From the NCBI RefSeq assembly GCF_024055715.1, contig NZ_JAMXMV010000001.1, positions 620,001 through 684,000 on the forward strand: a stretch of DNA of 64,000 nucleotides, read 5' to 3'. This DNA comes from Actinoallomurus soli (GTDB lineage: Bacteria; Actinomycetota; Actinomycetes; Streptosporangiales; Streptosporangiaceae). Shown here piece by piece: positions 17,028 through 25,202 of the stretch. Position numbers and translations under genes: made by a program. The notes beneath the pieces were generated by a model. That model had not been told where the DNA came from. It saw only the letters and a program-made list of their open reading frames with translations, and did no database searches. Position 1 is the stretch's first letter, and every line of letters begins with the position of its first letter.

Positions 17028-17126
17028 GGGCCGGTCGCCGGGGGCTCATCCGGGCGAAAAGGGCCGGTCGTCGAGGGCTCATCCCGGGTGAAAGGGACGG
17101 TCACGGAGGGCTCACCCCGGTGACGG
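17028..17126 (+). repeat. 33-bp degenerate tandem repeat, 3 copies
   Basis: Units start at 17028, 17061 and 17094. Units 1 and 2 share GGGCCGGTCG, then GGGCTCATCC and a GAAA end; unit 3 is more diverged (GGGACGGTCA, GGGCTCACCC). The sequence is unrelated to the 29-bp family next to it. No open frame with ribosome-binding site uses it. Confidence 0.8.
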
Positions 17127-17153
17127 ATTGCAAGATCCGCTGAGCGGGAAGTA

Positions 17154-17206
17154 AGAGTCCGCGCGGACGGGCCGCCCTGGTCGGGCGGCCGTTCCGCGCG
17201 GACTCT
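17154..17206. terminator. Long two-part hairpin upstream of the deacetylase gene
   Basis: AGAGTCCGCGCGGA (17154-17167) pairs perfectly with TCCGCGCGGACTCT (17193-17206). The inner part also pairs (GGCCGCCC with GGGCGGCC), giving about 23 bp in total with one bulged base and the loop TGGTC. It ends 53 bp before the deacetylase start and is the strongest terminator candidate for polA. Confidence 0.7.
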
Positions 17207-17259
17207 GACGGTGCCCACGGCCGTACGGCTCGCCGTGGGCGCGAGCTTATGGGGGGCCT

Positions 17260-18426
17260 GTGCCGCACCTTCACCGACTCGCCGCCGCCCTGCTCGTCGC
17301 GGCGGTGGCCGTCGGCCTGCTGCTGCCGCCGGCCGGCCGCGGCGGCCACGTGACGGCCGTGCGCCGCGCGGGCGCCGCGGCGGCCGTCTCCGCCGCCGGG
17401 GACGGCGCGGCGACGCCGGGGCGCGGGGCGGGGCGCGGCCGGCGGGCGGTCGCGCCGGCGGTCCCGGCGCAGGCGGCCCCGTCGAGTCCGCCGGCGTCGT
17501 CGGCCCCGCCGGCCTTCGACCGGGCGCGTGCGGCGGCGGCGGCCCGCGCCGCCGGCGCGAACGAGCTCGGCCAGGTCCCGATCCTGATGGTCCACCGGGT
17601 GCTGGCGAAGCCGAAGTCGTCGCTGGACCGTACGCCCGCCCAGCTGTACGCGGAGTTCACCCGGCTGGCGCAGGAGGGCTACGTGCCGGTGACGGCCGCG
17701 GAGTTCGTCACGGGGACGATGAACGTCCCGGCGGGACGGCACCCGGTCGTGCTGACCTTCGACGACGGGTCGCCGACGCATCTGGCCTTCGACGCGGCGG
17801 GCGCTCCGGAGCCGGACACCGCCGTCGGGGTGATCGAGCGGGTGGCCCGGGAGCATCCGGGGTTCCGCCCGGTCGCGACGTTCTTCGTGAACGCCGACCC
17901 GTTCGCGCTGGGGGACCGGGCGGCGGCCGCGATGCGCTGGCTGGCCCAGCACGGCTTCGAGGTCGCCAACCACACGACCCACCACCGGGACCTGGCGGGA
18001 ATGGATCACGGTGCCGTGGCCCAGGAGATCGGCACCGACCAGAAGATGATCACGGCCGCGACGGGTATCCCGCCGGTGACGTTCGCGTTTCCCTTCGGTG
18101 CCCCGGCGCGCCTGTCCTGGGCCGGCCACGGAGCGGCCGGCGGAGCCCGGTGGAACTTCCAGGGGATGTTCCTCGCGGGGTGGCGTCCGGCCGACTCACC
18201 CTTCGAGAAGGACTATGATCCTCGGCAGATCCCGCGGATCCGCGACGACGGCAGGGTTCCCCAGGACGACTGCCGGCGGTTCTGCTCGATCGCGTGGCTC
18301 GACTGGCTGGCCCGGCACCCGGACAAGCGCTTCACGTCCGACGGGGATCCGGCCACGGTGGCCTTCCCGCAGGCTAAGATGATCTACCTCGCCAAGGGAC
18401 TCGCGGCACGCGCGTGCCCGTACTGA
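17260..18426 (+). CDS. Secreted polysaccharide deacetylase (NodB domain)
   Basis: 388 residues. An N-terminal hydrophobic signal or anchor (about 5-25) leads to an Ala/Pro-rich spacer up to residue 95. The catalytic NodB domain follows: PILMVHRV, then motif 1 LTFDDGSP (general base Asp and metal Asp), and motif 2 NHTTHH with two metal-binding histidines. It removes N-acetyl or O-acetyl groups from a cell-wall glycan; substrate is unknown. The segment between the motifs and the C-terminus (RFCSIAWLDWLARHPDKRF) is longer than in minimal NodB proteins. GTG at 17260 follows a run of six G's. It lies between polA and rpsA, as a separate unit. Confidence 0.88.
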   Translation: MPHLHRLAAALLVAAVAVGLLLPPAGRGGHVTAVRRAGAAAAVSAAGDGAATPGRGAGRGRRAVAPAVPAQAAPSSPPASSAPPAFDRARAAAAARAAGANELGQVPILMVHRVLAKPKSSLDRTPAQLYAEFTRLAQEGYVPVTAAEFVTGTMNVPAGRHPVVLTFDDGSPTHLAFDAAGAPEPDTAVGVIERVAREHPGFRPVATFFVNADPFALGDRAAAAMRWLAQHGFEVANHTTHHRDLAGMDHGAVAQEIGTDQKMITAATGIPPVTFAFPFGAPARLSWAGHGAAGGARWNFQGMFLAGWRPADSPFEKDYDPRQIPRIRDDGRVPQDDCRRFCSIAWLDWLARHPDKRFTSDGDPATVAFPQAKMIYLAKGLAARACPY

Positions 18427-18438
18427 TCATCCGAGAGA

Positions 18439-18468
18439 TTGACCGTACCGGGGTACGTCCCATATTCT
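18439..18468 (+). promoter_or_regulatory. rpsA promoter, TTGACC-N18-TATTCT
   Basis: TTGACC (18439-18444) and TATTCT (18463-18468) are separated by 18 bases and match vegetative sigma consensus at five and four positions. The spacer holds a perfect palindrome GTACCGGGGTAC (18445-18456). The implied leader of about 160 nt before the rpsA ATG fits an autoregulated ribosomal-protein gene. Confidence 0.6.
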
Positions 18469-18633
18469 GATCGCTGCGCTGTGGGCCTGCGCGCGCCTCG
18501 GACAGAGCAGGCTCGCGCTCGGTCACGTCGACATCGGTATGGTCACGCCGCCGGTTCATCGGCAGGGACGGATAACTGGCCCTCCGCGCAGCACAGGCAA
18601 CTACGCATGTCCGTATCCGGAGCCATCCCACAC

Positions 18634-20097
18634 ATGACGAGCAGCACCGAGGCCACCTCGAGTACCCCGCAGGTAGCGGTCAATGACATCGGGTCCGAGG
18701 AAGCCTTCCTCGCGGCGATCGACGAGACCATCAAGTACTTCAACGACGGCGACATTGTCGAGGGCACTGTCGTCAAGGTCGATCGAGACGAGGTCTTGCT
18801 CGACATCGGCTACAAGACCGAGGGTGTCATCCCCTCGCGTGAGCTTTCGATCAAGCACGATGTCGACCCGAACGAGGTCGTCAAGGTCGGAGACCACGTC
18901 GAGGCCCTCGTCCTTCAGAAGGAGGACAAGGAAGGTCGCCTGATCCTGTCCAAGAAGCGCGCCCAATACGAGCGCGCCTGGGGCACGATCGAGAAGATCA
19001 AGGACGAGGACGGCATCGTCACCGGTACCGTCATCGAGGTCGTCAAGGGCGGCCTCATCCTCGACATCGGCCTGCGCGGCTTCCTGCCGGCATCGCTGGT
19101 GGAGATGCGCCGGGTCCGCGACCTCCAGCCGTACGTCGGCCGTGAGCTCGAAGCCAAGATCATCGAGCTGGACAAGAACCGCAACAACGTGGTCCTGTCC
19201 CGCCGTGCCTGGCTCGAGCAGACCCAGAGCGAGGTCCGCCAGACCTTCCTCAACACCCTCCAGAAGGGCCAGGTCCGCAAGGGCGTCGTCTCCAGCATCG
19301 TCAACTTCGGCGCGTTCGTCGACCTCGGCGGCGTCGACGGTCTGGTGCACGTGTCCGAGCTGTCCTGGAAGCACATCGACCACCCCTCCGAGGTCGTCGA
19401 GGTCGGCCAGGAGGTCACGGTCGAGGTCCTCGACGTCGACATGGAGCGCGAGCGGGTCTCGCTGTCGCTCAAGGCGACGCAGGAGGACCCCTGGCAGCAG
19501 TTCGCCCGCACCCACCAGATCGGCCAGGTCGTTCCGGGCCGGGTCACCAAGCTGGTGCCGTTCGGCGCGTTCGTGCGGGTCGAGGAGGGCATCGAGGGCC
19601 TGGTCCACATCTCCGAGCTGGCCGAGCGCCACGTGGAGATCCCGGAGCAGGTCGTCCAGGTCGGCGACGAGATCTTCGTCAAGATCATCGACATCGACCT
19701 CGACCGGCGCCGCATCAGCCTCTCGCTGAAGCAGGCCAACGAGACCGGCGGGACGTTCACCGACGAGGAGTTCGACCCGACGCTCTACGGCATGCCCGCC
19801 GAGTACGACGAGCAGGGGAACTACAAGTACCCCGAGGGCTTCGACTCGGAGACCGGCGACTGGCTCGAGGGCTACGACGAGCAGCGTGAGACCTGGGAGC
19901 GGCAGTACGCCGAGGCCCGCGCTCGCTTCGACGCCCACAAGCGGCAGGTCGAGGAGGCCCGGCGCGCCGAGGCCGAGGCGGCCGGCCCGCAGTCGTACGC
20001 GACGGAGGAGTCGCAGGGCGGCGACACGGGCGGCGCCCTCGCCTCCGACGAGGCGCTCGCGGCCCTCCGCGAGAAGCTGTCCGGCGGCCAGGAGTAA
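18634..20097 (+). CDS. rpsA: Ribosomal protein bS1
   Basis: 487 residues. Four S1 (OB-fold) domains lie at about 36-105, 122-187, 208-276 and 293-362. The block GVVSSIVNFGAFVDLGGVDGLVHVSELSW opens the third; its middle part is nearly identical to the mycobacterial protein. A low-complexity charged tail of about 115 residues ends in LREKLSGG, a typical actinobacterial feature. The protein binds mRNA at the 30S platform. ATG at 18634 gives the family N-terminus (STPQVAVNDIGSEEAFLAAID); the upstream ATG at 18607 lacks support. In M. tuberculosis polA, rpsA and coaE occur in the same order. Confidence 0.97.
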   Translation: MTSSTEATSSTPQVAVNDIGSEEAFLAAIDETIKYFNDGDIVEGTVVKVDRDEVLLDIGYKTEGVIPSRELSIKHDVDPNEVVKVGDHVEALVLQKEDKEGRLILSKKRAQYERAWGTIEKIKDEDGIVTGTVIEVVKGGLILDIGLRGFLPASLVEMRRVRDLQPYVGRELEAKIIELDKNRNNVVLSRRAWLEQTQSEVRQTFLNTLQKGQVRKGVVSSIVNFGAFVDLGGVDGLVHVSELSWKHIDHPSEVVEVGQEVTVEVLDVDMERERVSLSLKATQEDPWQQFARTHQIGQVVPGRVTKLVPFGAFVRVEEGIEGLVHISELAERHVEIPEQVVQVGDEIFVKIIDIDLDRRRISLSLKQANETGGTFTDEEFDPTLYGMPAEYDEQGNYKYPEGFDSETGDWLEGYDEQRETWERQYAEARARFDAHKRQVEEARRAEAEAAGPQSYATEESQGGDTGGALASDEALAALREKLSGGQE

Positions 20098-20138
20098 CAC
20101 ACAACCGAAAACCGGCGAGGAGTAGACAGACCACCGTT

Positions 20139-22148
20139 ATGGTCGATTCTGACTCACGCGTCCGATCTGGGGGTCCCGTCGCTACGGCGGGACCCCCGGT
20201 CGTTCCCCAGGAACGTTCGCGGATCTCGCTGATCGCGATCACCCTCGCGGTGCTCGCCGAGGTGCTGCGGGCGGCGTTCCCCGCGTTCGGGCACTACACC
20301 GAGACCGGCGGGGCGGTCACCGCCACGCTGGTGATCCTGGTGGCGTGCCTGTCCGGCTTCCTGGCGCCCGGCGTCCGCGCGGTCGCCGGGTCGCGCGGCC
20401 TGGCGGCCGTCGCGATCGGCGGGCTGCTGGCCGTCCGGCTCGCCATGCAGGCCGTCTCACCGGCGCTGTGGCTCGCGTTCGCGGGTGCCGTGTTCGGGAT
20501 GCTCGCCGTCACGGCGCTGTACGAGGTGGCGCGCGGCCTGTCCGGCACGGGCTTCGCGGTGGCGGCGACGGCCGGGCTCACCGGCGACACCGCGCTGCGG
20601 CTCGCCTTCGGCACCTGGGACCCGCCCGCCCGTACGGGCGTCGCCGCCTGGGCCGTCACCGTTGTCATCGTCGCGGGCGGAGCGGCGGTGCTGATGCGCT
20701 GGCTGCGCACGCCGCCGGTCGAGGCTCCGGTGATCGGCTGGCGTGACGCGCTCGGCGCGGCGGCCCTGGGCCCCTTCCTGGCCCTGCAGGTCCTCGTGCT
20801 GTCCAGCCCGGCCTTCACGTCCTCCAGTGGCGGGCTGCCCCTGGCCGTCGCCGGCGCGGTCGTCCTGGCCGGGCAGGCGCTGGCCCTGGCGTTCCTGTCC
20901 TCGGGCCTGGCCGTCGCGGCCGTGCCCGGCGGGGTGTGCGTCTTCGGCGGCACGCTTCTCGGTGTCGGCGCGGGCGCGGTCACCGGCCGGTACGGCCTGA
21001 CCGGCGCGGTGGCGATCGCGGTCGTGGTCGTCGGGCAGGTGCTGTCGGCGTGGCTGCTGGCGGTCGCCTCGCGGGTGCCGCTGCGGCGCGGCGGCTACCG
21101 CGGCCGGCCCGCCGAGCGGGGCGGGCCGCCGCCGAACGTCAGCGTCCCCGATACCGGGGGCCGGGCGTGGCGCGTCGACCTCGGCGCGGCCTTCGGCGCG
21201 CTGGGGGTCCTGCTCGTGATCCTGCCGTACCAGCTGCACTACACCCACCCGCTGCCGTTGCCGAACAAGGTCCTGCCGGGCCTGGCGGGCATCGCGCTGG
21301 GCCTGCTGTCGGCCATCGCCGCGGCGCGCGGCGGCCCGCTGCCGGCCCGCTCGGCGGTCCGCGCGCTCGGCGCGGGCGTGGGCGCGCTCGTCCTCGTGGC
21401 CGTCCCGGTGGTCTACGCGGTGACCGCGCCGTCGGTGACCCGCGCCGCGACGCTGCCGGGCACGTTCCGCGTCGTCTCGTACGACATCCACGACGCCGCC
21501 GGAAACGGCGGCCGGCTGGACCCGGAGGCGATCGCCCGCGCGATCGAGGCGCAGCGCGCCGACGTGGTGGCGCTGCAGGAGGCCGGGCGTGGCCGCCCGA
21601 TGTCGGGCACGACCGACGTGGCGTCCTGGCTCGCCCGGCGGCTGAAGATGCGCCTCGTGTGGGGCCCGGCGGGGGACCACCAGGACGGCAACGCGGTGCT
21701 GACCCGGCTGCGCGTCAAGGCCACCGGTACCGGGCGGCTGCCGGTGGGCGCCGGCCCGCAGGCGCCGGGGTACGTCTGGGCGCGGGTCGACGTCGGCGGC
21801 GGGAACACGGCCGACGTGTGGTCCGTCCGGCTCCAGCAGGGCGCGGACCGCACCCAGAGCCGGCTGGCCGAGATCGTGAAGCTGCTGCAGGTGTGGAGCG
21901 GCGCGCCGCGCACGGTCATCGCCGGGAACATCGGTGCGGGTCCGGGCGGCCCGGAGCTGAGCCGCCTCACGGGCCAGAGCGGGCTGCGCAGCCCGACCGA
22001 CTCGCCTCCGCCGACGACGACGGGCGGCGCACGCGTCGACTGGATCCTCGGCAGCGACGACCTCGGCTTCGCCAACAGCGCGGTCGACTCGACCCGGCGG
22101 GCCTCGGACCACTACCCGGTGGCCGCGACCGTCCGCGTGGTGGGCTGA
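20139..22148 (+). CDS. Polytopic membrane protein with C-terminal endonuclease/exonuclease/phosphatase-like domain
   Basis: 669 residues. About 12-14 hydrophobic helices occupy residues 30-335 and 350-435. An outward-facing EEP-fold domain (about 446-669) follows. Some EEP motifs are intact: DVVALQEAG (metal Glu), VDWIL and the closing SDHYPVAATV. Others are altered: the opening YNIH reads YDIH, the THL histidine position reads VRLQQG, and the GDFN loop reads AGNIG. So key catalytic residues are missing and the domain may bind rather than cleave. The only in-frame start before the first helix is ATG at 20139; the ribosome-binding GAGGAG is 16 bases away. A 10-bp hairpin lies inside codons 11-20. 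It is encoded 41 bp after rpsA and six bp before the GNAT gene. Confidence 0.75.
   Translation: MVDSDSRVRSGGPVATAGPPVVPQERSRISLIAITLAVLAEVLRAAFPAFGHYTETGGAVTATLVILVACLSGFLAPGVRAVAGSRGLAAVAIGGLLAVRLAMQAVSPALWLAFAGAVFGMLAVTALYEVARGLSGTGFAVAATAGLTGDTALRLAFGTWDPPARTGVAAWAVTVVIVAGGAAVLMRWLRTPPVEAPVIGWRDALGAAALGPFLALQVLVLSSPAFTSSSGGLPLAVAGAVVLAGQALALAFLSSGLAVAAVPGGVCVFGGTLLGVGAGAVTGRYGLTGAVAIAVVVVGQVLSAWLLAVASRVPLRRGGYRGRPAERGGPPPNVSVPDTGGRAWRVDLGAAFGALGVLLVILPYQLHYTHPLPLPNKVLPGLAGIALGLLSAIAAARGGPLPARSAVRALGAGVGALVLVAVPVVYAVTAPSVTRAATLPGTFRVVSYDIHDAAGNGGRLDPEAIARAIEAQRADVVALQEAGRGRPMSGTTDVASWLARRLKMRLVWGPAGDHQDGNAVLTRLRVKATGTGRLPVGAGPQAPGYVWARVDVGGGNTADVWSVRLQQGADRTQSRLAEIVKLLQVWSGAPRTVIAGNIGAGPGGPELSRLTGQSGLRSPTDSPPPTTTGGARVDWILGSDDLGFANSAVDSTRRASDHYPVAATVRVVG
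20169..20197 (+). terminator. Intragenic 10-bp hairpin at the start of the membrane-EEP gene
   Basis: GGGGGTCCCG (20169-20178) pairs with CGGGACCCCC (20188-20197) around a 9-base loop, 72 bp beyond the rpsA stop. It resembles a factor-independent terminator for rpsA but lies within the next reading frame. It would limit read-through into the membrane protein. Confidence 0.45.
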
Positions 22149-22154
22149 CCGCCC

Positions 22155-22640
22155 GTGGAGGAGGCCCGGATCGAGCGCGCCGGCGTCGCCGACGCCGGGG
22201 AGATCCTCACCGTGCAGCGCGCCGCGTACGTCACCGAGGCGCAGCTGCACGGTGATCCGTTCCTGCCGCCGCTGGTCGAGTCCCTCGACCAGATCGGGAA
22301 GATGATCGCCGAGTCGGTGGTCCTGAAGGCCAGCGTGGGATCCCGGATCGTCGGTTCGGTACGCGGCCGGTTCAACGAGCGCACCTGCCTGGTCGGCCGG
22401 CTCGTCGTCGCGCCCGACCTGCAGGGGCGGGGGATCGGCGAGGCGCTGATGCGGGCGCTGGAGGCGGAGGCGGCGGGCCGGGCCGACGCCTGCGTGCTGT
22501 TCACCGGGCACCTCAGCGAGACCGACCTGCGGCTGTACCGCCGTCTCGGGTACGCCGAGACCCACCGGGAGCGGATCGCCGACCACCTGACGCTCGTCCA
22601 CATGCGCAAGCCCCTCACGCCCGCGACCGCGCCGGAGTGA
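22155..22640 (+). CDS. GNAT-family N-acetyltransferase
   Basis: 161 residues. Acetyl-CoA pyrophosphate-binding motif A reads [16 protein letters not shown], matching R/Q-x-x-G-x-G/A. The N-terminal strand-helix ([21 protein letters not shown]) and the late tyrosine in LYRRLGYAE complete the fold. Substrate cannot be predicted. GTG start, six bp after the preceding stop; its stop overlaps a possible GTG of coaE, so the three genes form an operon. Confidence 0.85.
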   Translation: MEEARIERAGVADAGEILTVQRAAYVTEAQLHGDPFLPPLVESLDQIGKMIAESVVLKASVGSRIVGSVRGRFNERTCLVGRLVVAPDLQGRGIGEALMRALEAEAAGRADACVLFTGHLSETDLRLYRRLGYAETHRERIADHLTLVHMRKPLTPATAPE

Positions 22641-22654
22641 GTACGCTCGCGGGC

Positions 22655-23269
22655 GTGCTGAGTGTGGGGTTGACCGGAGGGATCGGGTCCGGCAAGAGCG
22701 AGGTGTCCCGGCGGCTCGCGGAGCACGGCGCGGTGATCGTCGACGCCGACGCCGTCGCCCGCGAGGTCGTCGAGCCGGGCACGCCCGGTCTGGCCGAGGT
22801 CGTCGCCGAGTTCGGCGACGAGGTGCTGCGCCCGGACGGGTCCCTCGACCGCGAGCGGCTCGGGTCCATCGTGTTCGCCGACGAGGAGCGGCGGGCGCGC
22901 CTGAACGCGATCGTCCACCCGCGCGTCGGCGAGCGGATGCGCGAGCTCGTCGAGCGGGCGCCGGGAGACGCGATCGTGGTCTACGACGTGCCGTTGATCG
23001 CCGAGAACGGCCTGGCCGGCATGTACGACCTCGTGGTCGTCGTCGACACGCCCGTCGAGGAGCAGGTGCGGCGGCTGACCGGGCGGCGCGGCATGACCGA
23101 GGCGGACGCGCGGGCCCGCATCGCGGCCCAGGCCACCCGGGAGCGGCGGCTGGAGATCGCCGACCGGGTCATCGACAACTCCGGCACGCTCGAGCGGCTC
23201 GCCGAGCAGGTCGACGACCTGTGGGCGGACCTCAAGCGCCGCGACGACGCGGAAGACTCGCGGCGATGA
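22655..23269 (+). CDS. coaE: Dephospho-CoA kinase
   Basis: About 204 residues, the last enzyme of CoA synthesis: it phosphorylates the 3'-hydroxyl of dephospho-CoA using ATP. The P-loop GGIGSGKS is at the N-terminus, followed by [10 protein letters not shown] (substrate Asp) and the lid region [23 protein letters not shown] at 22655 yields the family N-terminus [12 protein letters not shown] at 22637 would overlap the GNAT stop by three bases and add six residues. Many mycobacterial CoaE proteins carry an extra GrpB domain; this one does not. Confidence 0.93.
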   Translation: MLSVGLTGGIGSGKSEVSRRLAEHGAVIVDADAVAREVVEPGTPGLAEVVAEFGDEVLRPDGSLDRERLGSIVFADEERRARLNAIVHPRVGERMRELVERAPGDAIVVYDVPLIAENGLAGMYDLVVVVDTPVEEQVRRLTGRRGMTEADARARIAAQATRERRLEIADRVIDNSGTLERLAEQVDDLWADLKRRDDAEDSRR

Positions 23270-23426
23270 CGCGAGCCGCCCGCCCGCCGCGCCGAACCGG
23301 GCGATACGCGAAGACGAGAGCCGTCCGGGCGGCCGGCGCGCCGGCAGGCCGTACCGGCGGTGGGGGTCCGGCAGCGATGACGCGGGTCGCCCGCGCCACC
23401 GGCCGTACCGAGGTGAGGAGCTCACG

Positions 23427-24128
23427 ATGATGCGGGTGAGCTGGGCGTGCGAGCAGGGCAGCCCCGCCCGGCCGAACGAGGACTTCGTCGCGACCGCGCT
23501 CGGCGCCGTCGTCGTGCTGGACGGCATGAGCATCGACATGGACCTGGAGACCGGCTGCGGGCACGGCCGTCCCTGGTACGTCGGGCAGCTCGCGACCCGG
23601 TTGCTGGTCGGCCTCCTCGACCACGCCCTGAGCCCCGACGCCGCTCTCGCTCAGGCGATCACCGGGACGGCCGCCGCGCACGGCGGACGCTGCGACCTGT
23701 CCCATCCCTGGACCCCGGCGACGACGGTCGTCGCCCTGCGCGTCCGCGACCAGGCAGCCGACTACCTGGTGCTGGCGGACTCCACGCTGCTACTCGACCA
23801 GGACGGGCGGGTCACCGCGCTCACCGCCGTCGGCAGCGGGTTCGCCGCCGCCGACCCGCGCGTGGCCGGGCGGGCGCTCACCGGCAGGGTGCCGCTGCCG
23901 GAGCTGCGCCGGGCGGCCCTGCTCACCGACGGCGCCACCCGTCTCGCCGACTCCTTCGGCCTGACCGACTGGCCGCAGACACTGGCCACCCTGGCCGGGC
24001 AGGGGCCGGCGGCGCTGATCGAACAGGTCCGCGAGGCCGAGCGATCCGACCCGGACGGGCGGCGCTGGCCCCGCCACAAGCGCCATGACGACGCCACCGT
24101 CGCCTACTGCGAGTTCGCCACCCCTTGA
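23427..24128 (+). CDS. PP2C-like protein phosphatase domain protein
   Basis: 233 residues. It matches the PP2C fold at several blocks: PNEDFVATALGAVVVLDGMS (the metal-binding D-G at the start), PATTVVALRV, LTDGATR and the closing DDATVAYCEF. The usual N-terminal RxxNED pattern reads RPNED. It is shorter than full regulatory PP2C phosphatases and lacks an obvious membrane or sensor part, so it may be a soluble Ser/Thr phosphatase or a substrate-binding relative. ATG at 23427 has GAGGAG upstream. The 157 bp before it contains an imperfect 21-bp repeat of the coaE end (23263-23283 and 23374-23394). Confidence 0.7.
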   Translation: MMRVSWACEQGSPARPNEDFVATALGAVVVLDGMSIDMDLETGCGHGRPWYVGQLATRLLVGLLDHALSPDAALAQAITGTAAAHGGRCDLSHPWTPATTVVALRVRDQAADYLVLADSTLLLDQDGRVTALTAVGSGFAAADPRVAGRALTGRVPLPELRRAALLTDGATRLADSFGLTDWPQTLATLAGQGPAALIEQVREAERSDPDGRRWPRHKRHDDATVAYCEFATP

Positions 24129-24180
24129 GGTCCGAGCGGAACGGTGCGCCTTGGCGGGTGCCGCCGGTCGCCCGCCTGCG

Positions 24181-25017
24181 CTACCCCTTGAGGACCGAGC
24201 GGAGCGTGTCGGGACGGTTGGTGATGATCCCGTTCACCCCGTAGCCGATCATCCGGCGCATCGTCGAGCGGTCGTTGACGACGTACACGAAGACTTTGAG
24301 GTGGCGCTTCTTCACGCTTGCGACGTAGCTCTTGCCGACCGTCGTGTACTTCGGGTTGACGTACCGGGCGTACTTCGCGACGGCGGGCAGCTCGCTGGTC
24401 GTGGGCTTGCCGAGCACGCCGAGCGGCACGGACGGCAGCAGCTTGTGGAAGCTCTTCAGCGACGACCAGTCGAAGCTCTGCACGATCAGCCGGCCGGGGC
24501 GCAGCCAGTACGGCTCGGTGCGCAGCTCGGCCGCGATCCGGGCGGTCATGCCGGGGTACAGGGACGGGTTCTTGATCTCCAGGAGGAGCTTCAGCCCCTG
24601 GCCCTGCATGGTGCGCAGGGTCTCGTCCAGAGTCGGCACCCGCTCGCCCTTGTACTTGGACGAGAACCACGACCCGGCGTCGAGCCGCTTGATCTGCTTG
24701 AGGGTGTAGTCGCGGATCCGCCAGGGCGAACCATGCGGGTAGACCTTCTCCACGTTCGTGGTGCGGCTGAGCGTCGTGTCGTGCATGACGATCAGCTGGT
24801 GGTCCTTGGTCTGCTGGACGTCCAGTTCGAAGTAGTCCGCGTGCCGGGTCTTGGCCTGCCGGAAGGCCGCGAGAGTGTTCTCCGGCGCGTACGCGGAGGC
24901 ACCCCGGTGTCCGACGTCCGCCACGGTCGTGGCGGCGGAGGCGGTACCACCGAGGGCGAGGGCGAGAGGCAGGGGGAGGGCGGAGGCGAGCGTGAGGGCG
25001 GCGAGGCGTGCAGGCAA
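24181..25017 (-). CDS. Secreted glycerophosphodiester phosphodiesterase
   Basis: 278 residues. A Sec signal ends near ASAATT (about residue 29). The GDPD TIM-barrel follows, with the hallmark HRGASAYAPENTLAAF (catalytic His and the P-E-N-T loop), ELDVQQTKDHQLIVMHD (Glu and Asp metal ligands and second catalytic His) and LLLEIKNPS (third Glu). It splits glycerophosphodiesters into glycerol-3-phosphate and an alcohol outside the cell. The start codon is TTG at 25017, with AAGGGA eight bases upstream. It converges on the PP2C gene. Phosphate control is likely for this family but I could not define a PHO box. Confidence 0.92.
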   Translation of the reverse strand: MPARLAALTLASALPLPLALALGGTASAATTVADVGHRGASAYAPENTLAAFRQAKTRHADYFELDVQQTKDHQLIVMHDTTLSRTTNVEKVYPHGSPWRIRDYTLKQIKRLDAGSWFSSKYKGERVPTLDETLRTMQGQGLKLLLEIKNPSLYPGMTARIAAELRTEPYWLRPGRLIVQSFDWSSLKSFHKLLPSVPLGVLGKPTTSELPAVAKYARYVNPKYTTVGKSYVASVKKRHLKVFVYVVNDRSTMRRMIGYGVNGIITNRPDTLRSVLKG

Positions 25018-25147
25018 TGGGGGGTCCCTTCACGGCCGGGGGGAGGGGCTCGGTCACGACGGTGCTCCGGGCGCACTGCGGGGCGGGAAGCACGGCGTAA
25101 GCCGGACATGACGCTCATATTGACATCTAGTGACATTGGTTGGGAGT

Positions 25148-25185
25148 CCTTCGCCCGCTCTCCCCGAGGGGGGAGCGGGCGAAGG
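25148..25185. terminator. 18-bp terminator downstream of the ABC permease gene
   Basis: CCTTCGCCCGCTCTCCCC (25148-25165) pairs with its near-perfect complement (25168-25185, one G-U pair). It lies 18 bp beyond the permease stop on the minus strand and before the glycerophosphodiesterase promoter. Confidence 0.8.
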
Positions 25186-25202
25186 TTTCGAGGGCCGGCC
25201 GG

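Noticed and set aside
16873-17126. Possible CRISPR array
   Set aside because: The 29-bp units abut with no spacers, and the neighbouring 33-bp units are also spacerless. No cas genes are present.
18601-20100. A 499-codon open frame on the minus strand
   Set aside because: Antisense shadow of rpsA, whose S1 domains are clear.
23266-23430. Small plus-strand frame overlapping the PP2C-like start
   Set aside because: It contains an imperfect 21-bp repeat and Arg/Ala-rich residues, has no ribosome-binding site, and looks like duplicated coaE 3' sequence.
25018-25135. PHO box upstream of the glycerophosphodiesterase gene
   Set aside because: GTCA occurs three times on the minus strand, but the spacings are 10 and 12 bases rather than 11 and the flanks do not match the consensus.
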